A DNA stretch of 64,000 nt from Neobacillus niacini (lineage in GTDB: Bacteria; Bacillota; Bacilli; Bacillales; Cytobacillaceae). This document shows, one piece after another, positions 28,937 through 37,702 of the stretch. Numbering within the stretch: the first letter of the stretch is position 1; each line of letters starts with the position of its first letter. The stretch covers positions 372,001 to 436,000 of the forward strand of contig NZ_JAMBOB010000001.1 of the NCBI RefSeq assembly GCF_023715415.1, in the 5' to 3' direction. Below the pieces are notes generated by a model. The model searched no databases. It was not told the DNA's origin and was given only the letters and a program-made list of their open reading frames with translations. The position numbers were made by a program, and so were the translations under genes.

Positions 28937-29845
28937 TTAGTCGATGTCATTTCTTTTCCGAACTTTTTTCTTAAAATATAGAAAGATAAAAACAGTAACC
29001 ACTGCTAGGATTCCTAAAATAGGTAAATTACCAACGATAAAAACAATAAAACCTGAAATAGCTGCTAACAACATGTTGGTACTTTTCATAAATTGTTTTT
29101 TTGTTTTATCCCAAGTATTAAGATCTTCATCTTCAAGATTTGGCACAATCACTTTATTTTCATAAAGTGAAATATGAATGGTTGATAGCGACGTCTGATT
29201 TTCTAGATATTTCATTCTCCCTAGTATTGTTTCAATTTCCTCTTGTATGGCAGCAAGGTCAGCAGAAATCTTTAACAAATCTTCTGTTTTCTCTGCCGAT
29301 TTCATAAATAAGGTTAACCGTTCTTCTACCACTCTTTTGGATTTTAGTCTGGACTCTAGGTCCACATATTCTTCTGTCACATCTGTTCCACTAATCGTAC
29401 GCTGCAGGACCTCTGCAGCCTGCCCCTCGGCGTCATGTAAGAATGTTTGGAAATTCTTTTGAGGTATTCGAACAACAATTCTTCCACTAACCTGCTCTAC
29501 TCCATCTTTAGAGACGTTAGATTCCGCAATGTATCCACCATACTTTAGTACTTGTTCTTCTAAGTTTTGTAAAGTCTGCTCAAATTTCTTTACCCGGAGC
29601 TGTAAATCTGCTTGATAGATGATCATTTGGTTAGGGACATCTAATTCAGTTTGAGCAGCTGACTCTTGTTTTGTACTATTGTCAAGTGCTACTTGTGTCT
29701 TTTCTTCCATACCTGCCTGTCCTGAATCCATTTCTGCACTTTTGTCACTGCTCATCCTCACTTCTTCACTTTTACTGGTAGAACTGCATGCTGCCAAAAG
29801 TAGAATTAGTGATATCATAACGAATATTTTAAACATTTTCTTCAT
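28937..29845 (-). CDS. DUF4349-type membrane-anchored lipoprotein
   Basis: 302 residues: signal with lipobox LLAAC (Cys20), a Ser/Glu/Gln-rich linker to about residue 70, an extracytoplasmic domain of DUF4349 type containing RIVVRIPQKNF and a helical hairpin EYVDLESRLKSKR to LKISADLAAIQEEIE, and a C-terminal transmembrane segment (about 260-290) followed by basic KKKVRKR. The protein is thus held in the membrane at both ends. Function unknown; not found here in B. subtilis as far as I recall. Confidence 0.82.
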   Translation of the reverse strand: MKKMFKIFVMISLILLLAACSSTSKSEEVRMSSDKSAEMDSGQAGMEEKTQVALDNSTKQESAAQTELDVPNQMIIYQADLQLRVKKFEQTLQNLEEQVLKYGGYIAESNVSKDGVEQVSGRIVVRIPQKNFQTFLHDAEGQAAEVLQRTISGTDVTEEYVDLESRLKSKRVVEERLTLFMKSAEKTEDLLKISADLAAIQEEIETILGRMKYLENQTSLSTIHISLYENKVIVPNLEDEDLNTWDKTKKQFMKSTNMLLAAISGFIVFIVGNLPILGILAVVTVFIFLYFKKKVRKRNDID

Positions 29846-29922
29846 TTTATGAAAGCCCCCATTTCTCTATTTATTAATACGGACGATTAAAGTTTCATAT
29901 AGTTACATAAAAATAAAAAAGA

Positions 29923-29944
29923 CTGCTCGTTGTAAAACGAACAG
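29923..29944 (-). terminator. terminator after ykuV
   Basis: Stem CTGcTCGTT/AACGAaCAG with one mismatch, followed on the minus strand by TTTTTTATTTTT. Confidence 0.75.
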
Positions 29945-29959
29945 CACCCTTTATTACAC

Positions 29960-30415
29960 TTATTCTGTTTTATCTATTTCGTCTAATACACGGTTAACTC
30001 TTTTTTCGAGCATTTTCATACCGCTGCCGCCGGCTTGGAAATGGCGGAGTTTCCCCTCACGATCAAATACGTAATAAGCAGGAACATATTGATTTTCAAA
30101 GGCCTCAGCTAGTTTATGATCACTATCAACAAATATAGGCTGGTTAATTCTATGTTCTGCAGCAACTTGCTTGATTTGCTCTAGGTCTAGGTCCTCTTCT
30201 GACCTTGGCATATGTACAGCAATTACATTTAATTTATCTTTATATTGATCACGGAATTGATTAACCTGCGGCATAGCTTCCTTACATAGGTGACAGCTTA
30301 CAGACCAGAAATGAATGAGGGTAGGTTTTTCACCGACTAATTCCTCTTTTCTAACTTCTCCATTTAACCATTCAACTGCACCTGTTAATTCTGGCATTGG
30401 TTCACGTAATTTCAT
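29960..30415 (-). CDS. ykuV: thiol-disulfide oxidoreductase YkuV
   Basis: Cytosolic thioredoxin-fold protein of the TlpA/redoxin type, 151 residues without signal peptide. Redox site SCHLCKEAMPQ (Cys41, Cys44), cis-proline segment YVPAYYVFD, and the insert typical of YkuV (HFQAGGSGMKMLEKR). Nearly identical in pattern to B. subtilis YkuV. It follows the peroxiredoxin ykuU by 68 bases, suggesting it may reduce or assist that enzyme. Confidence 0.93.
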   Translation of the reverse strand: MKLREPMPELTGAVEWLNGEVRKEELVGEKPTLIHFWSVSCHLCKEAMPQVNQFRDQYKDKLNVIAVHMPRSEEDLDLEQIKQVAAEHRINQPIFVDSDHKLAEAFENQYVPAYYVFDREGKLRHFQAGGSGMKMLEKRVNRVLDEIDKTE

Positions 30416-30436
30416 GATCTATTCCCCTTTTTAAAA

Positions 30437-30460
30437 AGACCTACCACTAAGGTTAGGTCT
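30437..30460 (-). terminator. hairpin between ykuU and ykuV
   Basis: AGACCTA/TAGGTCT stem followed on the minus strand by TTTTTAAAAA. It lies inside an otherwise likely operon, so may be a partial terminator. Confidence 0.55.
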
Positions 30461-30483
30461 CTTATTTTTATGAGCGATCGGAA

Positions 30484-31032
30484 TTAAGCATTAAGAGTCG
30501 CTTGACCTGGTTTCCAGTTAGCTGGACAAAGTCCGCCAGTTTGAAGTGCTTGAAGGACACGTAATGTCTCATCTACATCACGACCGATATTGTTGTGGTT
30601 TACTACAGAATACATTAATTCACCTTCTGGGCTGATAATGAATAAGCCACGAAGTGCAATACCTTCTTCTTCAATTAAAACACCGTAGTCGCGAGCAACC
30701 ACATGGTTTGTATCTGCTGCTAATGGATAGTTTAGCTCACCAAGACCGTTGTTTTTGCGGTCTGTGTTAATCCAGGCAAGGTGAGTATGAATGGTATCCG
30801 TAGAAGCACCGATTACAACTGCGTCAAGATCATCAAATTCTTCATAACGGTCTGAAACTGCTGTGATTTCTGTTGGACAAACAAAAGTAAAGTCCATAGG
30901 ATAGAAGAACAGCACTGTCCACTTGTCGTTTTTCATGTTCTCTTCAAGGCTTACCTTTCCAAATTCTTTGTTCGGTAAGACTGCATCCATTTCAAATCTA
31001 GGCGCTTGCTTAGCTACCATACGTTCTGGCAT
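30484..31032 (-). CDS. ykuU: 2-Cys peroxiredoxin YkuU
   Basis: Reduces hydrogen peroxide and organic peroxides. 182 residues of AhpC/TSA type: peroxidatic Cys52 in FTFVCPTE and resolving Cys169 in GGLCPANW. The match to B. subtilis YkuU (SLEENMKNDKWTVLFFYPMD and following) is very high. ATG at 31032 has GGAGGG nine bases upstream; the in-frame TTG at 31047 overlaps that site and is rejected. Forms a unit with ykuV. Confidence 0.94.
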   Translation of the reverse strand: MPERMVAKQAPRFEMDAVLPNKEFGKVSLEENMKNDKWTVLFFYPMDFTFVCPTEITAVSDRYEEFDDLDAVVIGASTDTIHTHLAWINTDRKNNGLGELNYPLAADTNHVVARDYGVLIEEEGIALRGLFIISPEGELMYSVVNHNNIGRDVDETLRVLQALQTGGLCPANWKPGQATLNA

Positions 31033-31185
31033 GTCTAATCCCTCCAAATAAATATTAGTTCCTTCATTGTTTTACCCTTTTATCATAAAGAATAAACGAC
31101 GATATGTAACAATCTTTTCTAATTTTCAGTTTAACATTTTTAGACATAAGAATGAAGTAATACGTTTTTTGAGCTGCAATTTTCA

Positions 31186-32304
31186 TCAATTTCCTTTATA
31201 CGTTAGGTAGGTGGTGAGAATATTTATAGCAACTTCAATTGCTTCTTCCTTTGGATTTAATTTCGCATGATGGAGTCCATATGAGGAATCCACTCCCAGC
31301 CAAAACATCAAACCTGGAATTTCCTTTAACATATAACCGAAATCTTCACCAGTCATGGCTTCCTTACATTCAATAACATCAATTTTCGTCTGTTCCTTCA
31401 TAAATTGAGTGAAATCTCTTGTAATATTCTCATCATTGTAAACCTGATGGTACATCGATCCATAATCAATAACAACTTCACATTCAAAGCTGGTTTCTAT
31501 TCCTTTCACAACTGCATTGATTCGTTGTTTGACTTTATCCATTGTATCATCAGAAAGAGTCCTAATAGTCCCCTCAAGTCTTGCCTTTTCAGCAATAATA
31601 TTCTGTACGGTGCCGCTCGTAATTTTGCCAATTGTAATCACTGCACTATCTAATGGATCCACATTACGGGAAATAATTGTTTGCAGTTGACCAACAAGTG
31701 AACAGGCTGCAATCACCATATCATTTGTTAGATGCGGATAAGCAGCATGCCCACCTTTGCCTTTAAGGTCAATAAACAGTTCTGAAGTATTAGCAAATAA
31801 TAACCCCTCTTTTAGAGCAATGGATCCGACAGGATATTCTGGGGCGATATGCAGAGCAAAAATAATATCTGGCTTCCATTCCTGCATGGTGTCGGATTTT
31901 AGCATTGGTTCTGCACCGCCTGGCCCCTCTTCAGCCGGTTGAAATATAAATAAAAGGTCATCATCAATTGGATTTTGTACAAAGTGTGTTAAAACACCAA
32001 GAGCGATACTCATATGAAAATCGTGACCACACGCATGCATTTGTTCGTGATGGGTTGAAGAGAATTCTAATCCCGTTTCTTCAACTATCGGAAGACCATC
32101 TATATCGGCGCGGTAGCCGATTGTTTTTCTAGGATTTAAACCGTGAACTTTAACAAAAAGTCCAGTTTTCCATTCTTTTATGGATACTCGTTCCTGTGAT
32201 AAGGTTTCTAAATATGATAACAAATATGCTTGTGTTTTATATTCTTGAAATCCTAATTCAGGAATAAGATGCAGGTCACGTCTTATTTTAACAAACGGGT
32301 TCAT
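31186..32304 (-). CDS. dapL: N-acetyldiaminopimelate deacetylase
   Basis: Removes the acetyl group from N-acetyl-LL-diaminopimelate, giving LL-DAP for peptidoglycan and lysine. 372-residue M20/M40 zinc amidohydrolase: HACGHDFH metal motif near residue 90, [12 protein letters not shown] near 125, HHAKLNP near the C-terminus, and a dimerisation domain about 170-280. Corresponds to B. subtilis YkuR (dapL in some annotations). It lies directly after dapH; the third enzyme of the acetyl branch, PatA, is at 42205-43362. Confidence 0.93.
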   Translation of the reverse strand: MNPFVKIRRDLHLIPELGFQEYKTQAYLLSYLETLSQERVSIKEWKTGLFVKVHGLNPRKTIGYRADIDGLPIVEETGLEFSSTHHEQMHACGHDFHMSIALGVLTHFVQNPIDDDLLFIFQPAEEGPGGAEPMLKSDTMQEWKPDIIFALHIAPEYPVGSIALKEGLLFANTSELFIDLKGKGGHAAYPHLTNDMVIAACSLVGQLQTIISRNVDPLDSAVITIGKITSGTVQNIIAEKARLEGTIRTLSDDTMDKVKQRINAVVKGIETSFECEVVIDYGSMYHQVYNDENITRDFTQFMKEQTKIDVIECKEAMTGEDFGYMLKEIPGLMFWLGVDSSYGLHHAKLNPKEEAIEVAINILTTYLTYKGN

Positions 32305-32329
32305 TCATTTCTCCTCCTGTACTAGAAAG

Positions 32330-32356
32330 AAAGCGTGGAGTGTTTGTCCACGCTTT
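32330..32356 (-). terminator. hairpin between dapH and dapL
   Basis: A 10-bp perfect stem AAAGCGTGGA/TCCACGCTTT followed on the minus strand by CTTTCT. The T-run is poor, so read-through into dapL is likely. Confidence 0.6.
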
Positions 32357-32370
32357 ACTTTGTCTTACGT

Positions 32371-33081
32371 TTATAATTGGCGAAGTTCTTGCATGATTTC
32401 GGTTTTGGATTTTGTCTTCTCATCAATATCCTTAATTTTTCTTGCAGGGGTTCCAGCAACAACTGTATATGGCGGAACATCCTTCGTAACTACTGCACCA
32501 GCAGCAACTACAGAGCCTTGTCCAACTCTAACACCTTCTAATACCACTGCATTTGCACCAATTAAGACATCATCTTCGATAATAACAGGCTGTGCGGATG
32601 GCGGTTCGATAACACCCGCTAAAACAGTCCCAGCTCCAATATGACAGTTTTTCCCAACAGTAGCCCTGCCACCAAGAACAACACCCATGTCAATCATTGT
32701 TTTTTCACCAATAACTGCGCCAATATTAATTACAGCACCCATCATGATAACTGCATTATCACCAATTTCAACTTGGTCACGAATGGTAACTCCTGGTTCG
32801 ATACGAGCATTAATGTTTTTAGTATTTAATAATGGAATCGCAGAATTTCTACGATCATTTTCAACTACATAATCTTCAATTTTTGCTTGGTTTGATTCCA
32901 AAGCTGGGTTAATGTCAGACCATTCACCAAAAATTACACCGGTATTGCCATTAATAAAAGTTTTAGAATTGCTTCCAAAATCGATACCTTCTAAGTCACC
33001 CTTTACATAAACCTTTACTGGTGTTGATTTTTTGCTATTTTGAATAAAAGAAATAATTTCGTTTGCATCCATCATTTTCAT
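32371..33081 (-). CDS. dapH: tetrahydrodipicolinate N-acetyltransferase
   Basis: Acetylates tetrahydrodipicolinate with acetyl-CoA at the head of the acetyl branch of DAP synthesis. 236 residues: N-terminal DapH domain (about 1-85) then left-handed beta-helix hexapeptide repeats (about 90-205: [50 protein letters not shown] in segments). Matches B. subtilis YkuQ. ATG lies seven bases after GGAGG. Upstream of dapL on the same strand. Confidence 0.94.
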   Translation of the reverse strand: MKMMDANEIISFIQNSKKSTPVKVYVKGDLEGIDFGSNSKTFINGNTGVIFGEWSDINPALESNQAKIEDYVVENDRRNSAIPLLNTKNINARIEPGVTIRDQVEIGDNAVIMMGAVINIGAVIGEKTMIDMGVVLGGRATVGKNCHIGAGTVLAGVIEPPSAQPVIIEDDVLIGANAVVLEGVRVGQGSVVAAGAVVTKDVPPYTVVAGTPARKIKDIDEKTKSKTEIMQELRQL

Positions 33082-33158
33082 AGTAGTACCTCCAGATTAA
33101 ATTAAATTTTACTTTATCAAACAAAAGTGTTGAAAACAAGAAAAATGAATAGCAAGCA

Positions 33159-34040
33159 TCAGTTGCTTTGACTGCTATGTTCTTTAATTAGGTCCACAAA
33201 TGCCTGAACCTGTTTGAGTTGAAAGGATGACTCATACGCTAATAACCATGTATCACGTTTAAGGGGATCACCATTTTCATTTAGTAACGGAATTTTGTAA
33301 ACTTCCTTTTCGGTGTTATTTAACGTAATGCCTGGTAGGATAGAATATCCTAAACCATTGAAGGTTAATTGCTTACATGTCTCAATTTGATCAACAATGA
33401 TTGTTCTTTTAGGTGAGGTTTTGAATTGACGCATCCACCAATCCTGGATTTCTTGATAATAATTAGAATCACTTTTAAACTGAATGAAGGGTCTATCTGT
33501 TTCTAACAGCTGATTAGGTCTAGTAATTTCTCTATCCACCAAGAAAAGCGGGTCGCTAAAAAGTTTAATTTTTACGCCTTTCCAATCTGGTAATCCTCGA
33601 ATAATCCCGATATGTACTTGATCATCATATAGACTTTTCAGTATTTCACTGCTCCACCCCGTTATGAGTGAAATTTTTGCTTGCGGATAGGCATCACTAT
33701 ACTTTTTTAAAACGGGCGGCAGCCAATTTTGACCAACAATCGAAGCAACTGCAATCTTTAATGTTCCTGAAACTCCCGATTGAAGAGAATGGATACTTTC
33801 CCGAACCTTTTCTTCTTTTACCAGCACCTCATTTACAAAATGAATAACAACTTCTCCGGCTGGGGTAAGTGAAAGTCCTTTTTGTGAGCGGATAAAAATT
33901 CTTGTTCCCCACTCTTTCTCTATCGTTTGTAGACGCTGTGAAAGCGCCGGCTGAGACACGAATAGCCTCTCTGATGCTTTTCGCATATTCATTTCTTGGG
34001 CTAAGATAGATAATAAATGAAATTCTGATATTGAGGACAA
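33159..34040 (-). CDS. ccpC: LysR-type regulator CcpC
   Basis: Citrate-responsive regulator of TCA-branch genes (citB, citZ in B. subtilis). N-terminal winged helix with MNMRKASERLFVSQPALSQR, then a periplasmic-binding-like effector domain with IVGQNWLPPVLKKY and ITGWSSEILKSLYDDQVHIG. The ATG at 34046 sits against the AAAGGTGG site; TTG at 34040 is six bases after it and gives 293 residues, the B. subtilis CcpC length. It lies beside the DAP genes as in the yku region. Confidence 0.92.
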   Translation of the reverse strand: MSSISEFHLLSILAQEMNMRKASERLFVSQPALSQRLQTIEKEWGTRIFIRSQKGLSLTPAGEVVIHFVNEVLVKEEKVRESIHSLQSGVSGTLKIAVASIVGQNWLPPVLKKYSDAYPQAKISLITGWSSEILKSLYDDQVHIGIIRGLPDWKGVKIKLFSDPLFLVDREITRPNQLLETDRPFIQFKSDSNYYQEIQDWWMRQFKTSPKRTIIVDQIETCKQLTFNGLGYSILPGITLNNTEKEVYKIPLLNENGDPLKRDTWLLAYESSFQLKQVQAFVDLIKEHSSQSN

Positions 34041-34141
34041 AACCATCCACCTTTATGCTTTATTAGATATCCGCATTACTTATTATATAGAGAAAATGAA
34101 ATCATTTCATCAATAAGCTTTCTTTTATTTCAGAAAAATAA

Positions 34142-34161
34142 CTCTGCATCATGATGCAGAG
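34142..34161. terminator. terminator overlapping the MFS exporter stop
   Basis: A 20-base perfect palindrome centred on ATCATGAT, with TTATTTTT after it on the minus strand. The stop codon of the exporter gene lies inside the hairpin. Confidence 0.8.
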
Positions 34162-35663
34162 CCTTTTTTATGTTTAGGAATAAATGAAATTAGGATTAAA
34201 CTTACTAGAGCAAAGGTAAGTACAACATAATAGACCCAATGCAATGATTGAGTCAGCCCTTCCTGAAGTAGTTCTCGAGCAGATTCAGATAAATTGGATC
34301 GCTCATCTTCCTTTAATAAAAGGTTTGCAGAATCTACGGTTAGTTTTCCCTCAGATTCTTTGGAGTTCTCGCTAAGGAAATTCCCCAGCCGATTATTAAG
34401 AATTCCGCCAAGTAAGGCTGCACCAATTGTGTTTCCTAAATTCCTCATAAACATATTGGCTGCTGTTGCAATCCCTCTTTGCTGCCAGCTTACTGTTGCC
34501 TGGATAGAGACAATAAATGAAGTTGAGGTCAAACCCATACCAAAACCGACAATAAGAGACCCTAAAGCAGCCCATAGAGGCCCAGAAGAGCCTGTCATCG
34601 TTACAAAAACTACACTGCCGATAACTAAGGCAACACCACCAATAAGGGATGTTTTCCTGTATCCGAATGAAATAAGCATCCTTCCAGAAAGTGTCGAAGC
34701 AATGGGCCATCCAACGGACATAGCTGTTAATGTGAACCCTGCAACGATTGGTGTTTGTTCCATTACCCCTTGGACAAAGGTAGGAAGAAAACTTGAAATT
34801 CCTATCAACATAATACCCGTAGTTAAAGAGGTTACATTCGCAACGAAAATGGATCGTTCCTTCCAAATAGTAAAGGGCATTACAGGTTCTTTCGCACGGC
34901 CTTCGTGATAGACAAACAGACTAATCGTTACAATAAATAAGACAAGCAAGCTGACAATTTGCCAGGAACCCCATGACCACCGCCCCCCGCCCTCTACTAA
35001 CAAAAACATTAAGGAGGAAATAGACAGTGTTAATAAGAATGCACCTATGTAATCAATTTCATGTTTTTTCTTTTCAACGTTCTCGTGCAGGTAGAATCCT
35101 ATACCAATCAAAGAGAGAATACCAAGTGGGATGTTTATCCAAAAAACATAATTCCAGCTTACGTATTGAACGAGTAATCCACCTACAGCTGGTCCCGTAA
35201 CAGCAGAGATTCCCCATACACTTGCTAAATATCCCTGAACTTTCGCTCTTTCCTCAGCCGTATAAATATCACCAACAATAGTGGTTGCAATCGGCGTAAC
35301 GGCGCCTGCGCCAAACCCCTGGATTAATCGAAAAATGATAAGTGCTTCCATCGATGTTGCAAAGCCGCAGAGGATGGATCCAATTAAAAAGATAGTAATT
35401 CCAATAAAGAGAATAGGTTTTCTACCAAATAAATCAGATAATTTCCCATATATCAGGACCGTTACCGCATTCATTAATAAATATGCTGAAAAGACCCAGC
35501 TATAGAGAGTAAAGCCACCTAAGTCAGCAACAATAGCAGGCATAGCAGTTGAAATAATCGTTGCTTCTATCGCTCCCATAAACATTGCTAGCATTACAGC
35601 TGCTAGTACAAGCGGTCTATTTGTCTTTCCTCTCTTTGAATTAGAGATAGGATTCGCCATCAT
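34149..35663 (-). CDS. DHA2-family MFS drug exporter
   Basis: 504-residue proton-driven multidrug efflux protein of the 14-helix EmrB/QacA type. Motif A GKLSDLFGRKPIL after helix 2, motif D1 at the N-terminus (MLAMFMGAIEATIISTAMPAI in segments) and motif C GISAVTGPAVGG in helix 5 (antiporter signature). A hydrophilic loop at about residues 425-465 precedes the last helix. Substrate unknown. Not at this place in B. subtilis; no adjacent TetR/MarR regulator, only ccpC and darB flank it. Confidence 0.9.
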   Translation of the reverse strand: MMANPISNSKRGKTNRPLVLAAVMLAMFMGAIEATIISTAMPAIVADLGGFTLYSWVFSAYLLMNAVTVLIYGKLSDLFGRKPILFIGITIFLIGSILCGFATSMEALIIFRLIQGFGAGAVTPIATTIVGDIYTAEERAKVQGYLASVWGISAVTGPAVGGLLVQYVSWNYVFWINIPLGILSLIGIGFYLHENVEKKKHEIDYIGAFLLTLSISSLMFLLVEGGGRWSWGSWQIVSLLVLFIVTISLFVYHEGRAKEPVMPFTIWKERSIFVANVTSLTTGIMLIGISSFLPTFVQGVMEQTPIVAGFTLTAMSVGWPIASTLSGRMLISFGYRKTSLIGGVALVIGSVVFVTMTGSSGPLWAALGSLIVGFGMGLTSTSFIVSIQATVSWQQRGIATAANMFMRNLGNTIGAALLGGILNNRLGNFLSENSKESEGKLTVDSANLLLKEDERSNLSESARELLQEGLTQSLHWVYYVVLTFALVSLILISFIPKHKKGSAS

Positions 35664-35689
35664 TACACCTCATGATTCTCAATAAAATA

Positions 35690-35710
35690 ATACAGCCCCC
35701 TTGTGGGAGC
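35690..35710 (-). terminator. weak hairpin after darB
   Basis: Short GC-rich stem (GGCTCCC with GGGGGCT) followed by TGTATTATTTT on the minus strand. Confidence 0.4.
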
Positions 35711-35711
35711 C

Positions 35712-36164
35712 TTATTTCTCACTTTTATTCATCTTGTTTACATCTAAATTCAACTGCATTAATACTGTACTTCGAGGCAATATTCCTTCAAAATAACCAT
35801 CTTCTGTATCAACACAAAGAAAAGGATGGTTAACTAAGAGCCTAAGACAGGTCTTGATTGAAGCCGTAATCTTTACACGAGGAACAGATTTATTCATAAC
35901 CTCTTCCACTCTCTTTTTTTCTAACTGTTCAAATTCAATCCTTTCAAGTCCAAGAATTGAATCCATTATTATAGGAGTGCTAATAAGACCATGTAGTTTA
36001 TAGAGTGGATCTAGTACGGGTATAGCTGTATATCCACTTTTAGTTAGGACTAATAGGGCATGCTCAAGATTATTTCCAACCTGTACATGAGCAACACGCT
36101 CAGAAGGTATCATCAATTTTCGTATATCTATTTCTAAAAATTCACCACTGTGAAGACTAATCAT
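35712..36164 (-). CDS. darB: cyclic di-AMP-binding CBS protein DarB (YkuL/CbpB)
   Basis: 150 residues forming two CBS motifs (about 10-70 and 85-145). B. subtilis DarB binds cyclic di-AMP; in its free form it binds the stringent-response enzyme Rel and pyruvate carboxylase. The block VAHVQVGNNLEHALLVL then TKSGYTAIPVLDP is almost unchanged from that protein. I choose ATG at 36164, nine bases after GAGGAG, over the in-frame ATG at 36212. PycA itself is encoded at 1-3190. Confidence 0.92.
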   Translation of the reverse strand: MISLHSGEFLEIDIRKLMIPSERVAHVQVGNNLEHALLVLTKSGYTAIPVLDPLYKLHGLISTPIIMDSILGLERIEFEQLEKKRVEEVMNKSVPRVKITASIKTCLRLLVNHPFLCVDTEDGYFEGILPRSTVLMQLNLDVNKMNKSEK

Positions 36165-36284
36165 CGCCGAAAACTCCTCAATGTTTGTTTTACCACATGT
36201 ATATTCTACCATAGTTTTCGGAGAACTGGTTTTTTTTATGAAAAAGTAATAAATAAGAATTGCCGTAAAAAAGGAAAAAAATAA

Positions 36285-36302
36285 GGAACCGTTGCCGGCT
36301 CC
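36285..36302 (-). terminator. terminator after ykuJ
   Basis: GGAGCCG/CGGTTCC stem, loop GCAA, followed on the minus strand by TTATTTTTTTCC; overlaps the ykuJ stop codon. Confidence 0.85.
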
Positions 36303-36538
36303 TATTGAATTAAATCAAAGATTTCAATTGTAATCATGTCTACATTATCGAATTGATAGCGTTTTGGCTTTTCCTTTTCATTATATATTTCTAATTCAAA
36401 TGTTTCTGTTTTGGGATGAAATGTTACTTGACACTTTCTTTCGCCATTTACTTCAAAATAGCGTTGTGCCGGCTCACCTCCGTTAGACTGTTCCTGAAGG
36501 TTTTTTAACCGTGTTAATATTCCTTGAAGCTGTGACAT
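36302..36538 (-). CDS. ykuJ: YkuJ family protein
   Basis: 78-residue small cytosolic protein of the DUF1797/YkuJ family, of known fold but unknown function. Matches B. subtilis in QRYFEVNGERKC and in the C-terminal FDNVDMITIEIFDLIQ. ATG follows AAAGGAGACGG. Located between ykuI and darB as in B. subtilis (ykuK and ykzF are absent here). Confidence 0.92.
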   Translation of the reverse strand: MSQLQGILTRLKNLQEQSNGGEPAQRYFEVNGERKCQVTFHPKTETFELEIYNEKEKPKRYQFDNVDMITIEIFDLIQ

Positions 36539-36718
36539 ATGCTCCGTCTCCTTTCAAACACAAGCAAACTTTCTACTGTTATGTTTCTCTTTTCGCATAT
36601 TTCTATCCTTATGGATTTTTTCCAGCATAATTTCATCTGGTGAATATGCCAATATTAAAAGAATAAAATAACAGACAGCATCTGTCCATGTAAAAGTGAA
36701 AAAAATGGAAAGTTTTTT

Positions 36719-37222
36719 TTATTTATTTGAATTTGCTTTCTCCAAAATAGAAGCAGGAATATTATTATACAAAAATTCATCCACCTTCCAGCCGTCATCG
36801 AATTTTTTTAATAAAACCCCCTCAAAATGATTTTCATATCCAACTGGACCGTCTGTTGTGGCAGGGAAAAATTCAAAAACGTAAATGCCTTCAGGTGTAA
36901 AGATGACTTTGGTCTCATCCGAATAGTGAAAAAAGGGAATATAAAATAGTGCAAAATCCGAACCATATGTAACAAATTTTCCATCTTCTTCAAAAACATT
37001 CTCTTTCCAAAACAATTTTTGATAATTTTTAGAAAAGTATGGATTTAATAAATCATTAATTTTTTCTTTTGTACTAGTCTTTACACTAAGCGAGACCTGA
37101 ACGTGAAAGGCTTCCTGGAGCAAACTAAAAACCTCAGTTTTTGTACTTAGATTTACTTTTGCTGTTGGAGACAAAGGTATTAACAATAAGATGATAAAAA
37201 GTAATAGTAAAGTTTTCTTCAT
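36719..37222 (-). CDS. secreted protein, DUF3993-like
   Basis: 167 residues with a typical signal peptide (MKKTLLLLFIILLLIPLSPTA, cleavage near residue 21 and no lipobox cysteine) and a globular extracytoplasmic domain with aromatic clusters (YFSKNYQKLFW, FALFYIPFFHY). It resembles a Bacillus family I recall as DUF3993, without known function. Start follows an AAGGGGGAAAAGG-type site. Single gene between ykuJ and a small membrane protein. Confidence 0.7.
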   Translation of the reverse strand: MKKTLLLLFIILLLIPLSPTAKVNLSTKTEVFSLLQEAFHVQVSLSVKTSTKEKINDLLNPYFSKNYQKLFWKENVFEEDGKFVTYGSDFALFYIPFFHYSDETKVIFTPEGIYVFEFFPATTDGPVGYENHFEGVLLKKFDDGWKVDEFLYNNIPASILEKANSNK

Positions 37223-37371
37223 TTTCCTTTTCCCCCTTACTCTAAAAATCTTAGGTATTATTCAATTTTAACAACAAATATTCCTGATAATTGTAAAAAT
37301 AAATCGCAAAAAAACATCAGTAATAGACATTAACCTACAAATTATTTACATATCCACGAAAAAACTTTTAA

Positions 37372-37395
37372 AAAAAATAGGCCTCAATGAGGCCT
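37372..37395 (-). terminator. terminator after the small membrane protein gene
   Basis: AGGCCTC/GAGGCCT-type stem with a three-base loop followed on the minus strand by ATTTTTTT. Confidence 0.85.
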
Positions 37396-37397
37396 TA

Positions 37398-37634
37398 TCA
37401 ATAGAAAGTAATTGCTACAAAAAGGATGATAAATAGTACTAAGGTAAAAAATATACCATATGCCCAGAAAATCGGGTTGCTCAAGTAAATATGTCTTTGT
37501 ACTGGCTCAGCTATTTTCGTATCCATTTCTCCTTCAACTACCTTTTTTTGCCTGGCCACTGACAATGTATAAATAAGCGAAACCGCAAGAATTCCAACAA
37601 TTAGGATTGATAGGGCATTTACAAACAGATTCAT
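37398..37634 (-). CDS. hypothetical two-helix membrane protein
   Basis: 78 residues, two transmembrane segments (about 5-25 and 54-76) joined by a charged loop. I do not recognise the family. ATG has AAAGGAG nine bases upstream and the gene is closed by a strong terminator, so it is likely real. It lies 68 bases after ykuI on the same strand and may be co-transcribed with it. Confidence 0.7.
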   Translation of the reverse strand: MNLFVNALSILIVGILAVSLIYTLSVARQKKVVEGEMDTKIAEPVQRHIYLSNPIFWAYGIFFTLVLFIILFVAITFY

Positions 37635-37702
37635 AAGCGATTTCTCCTTTAATAATGTTTCTATTAAAATTCCACCGTATGAACCATTCTATACTAAGTA
37701 AG

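Noticed and set aside
34396..34866. 156-residue Cys-rich minus-strand frame
   Set aside because: Alternate frame of the MFS exporter with no ribosome site and improbable composition.
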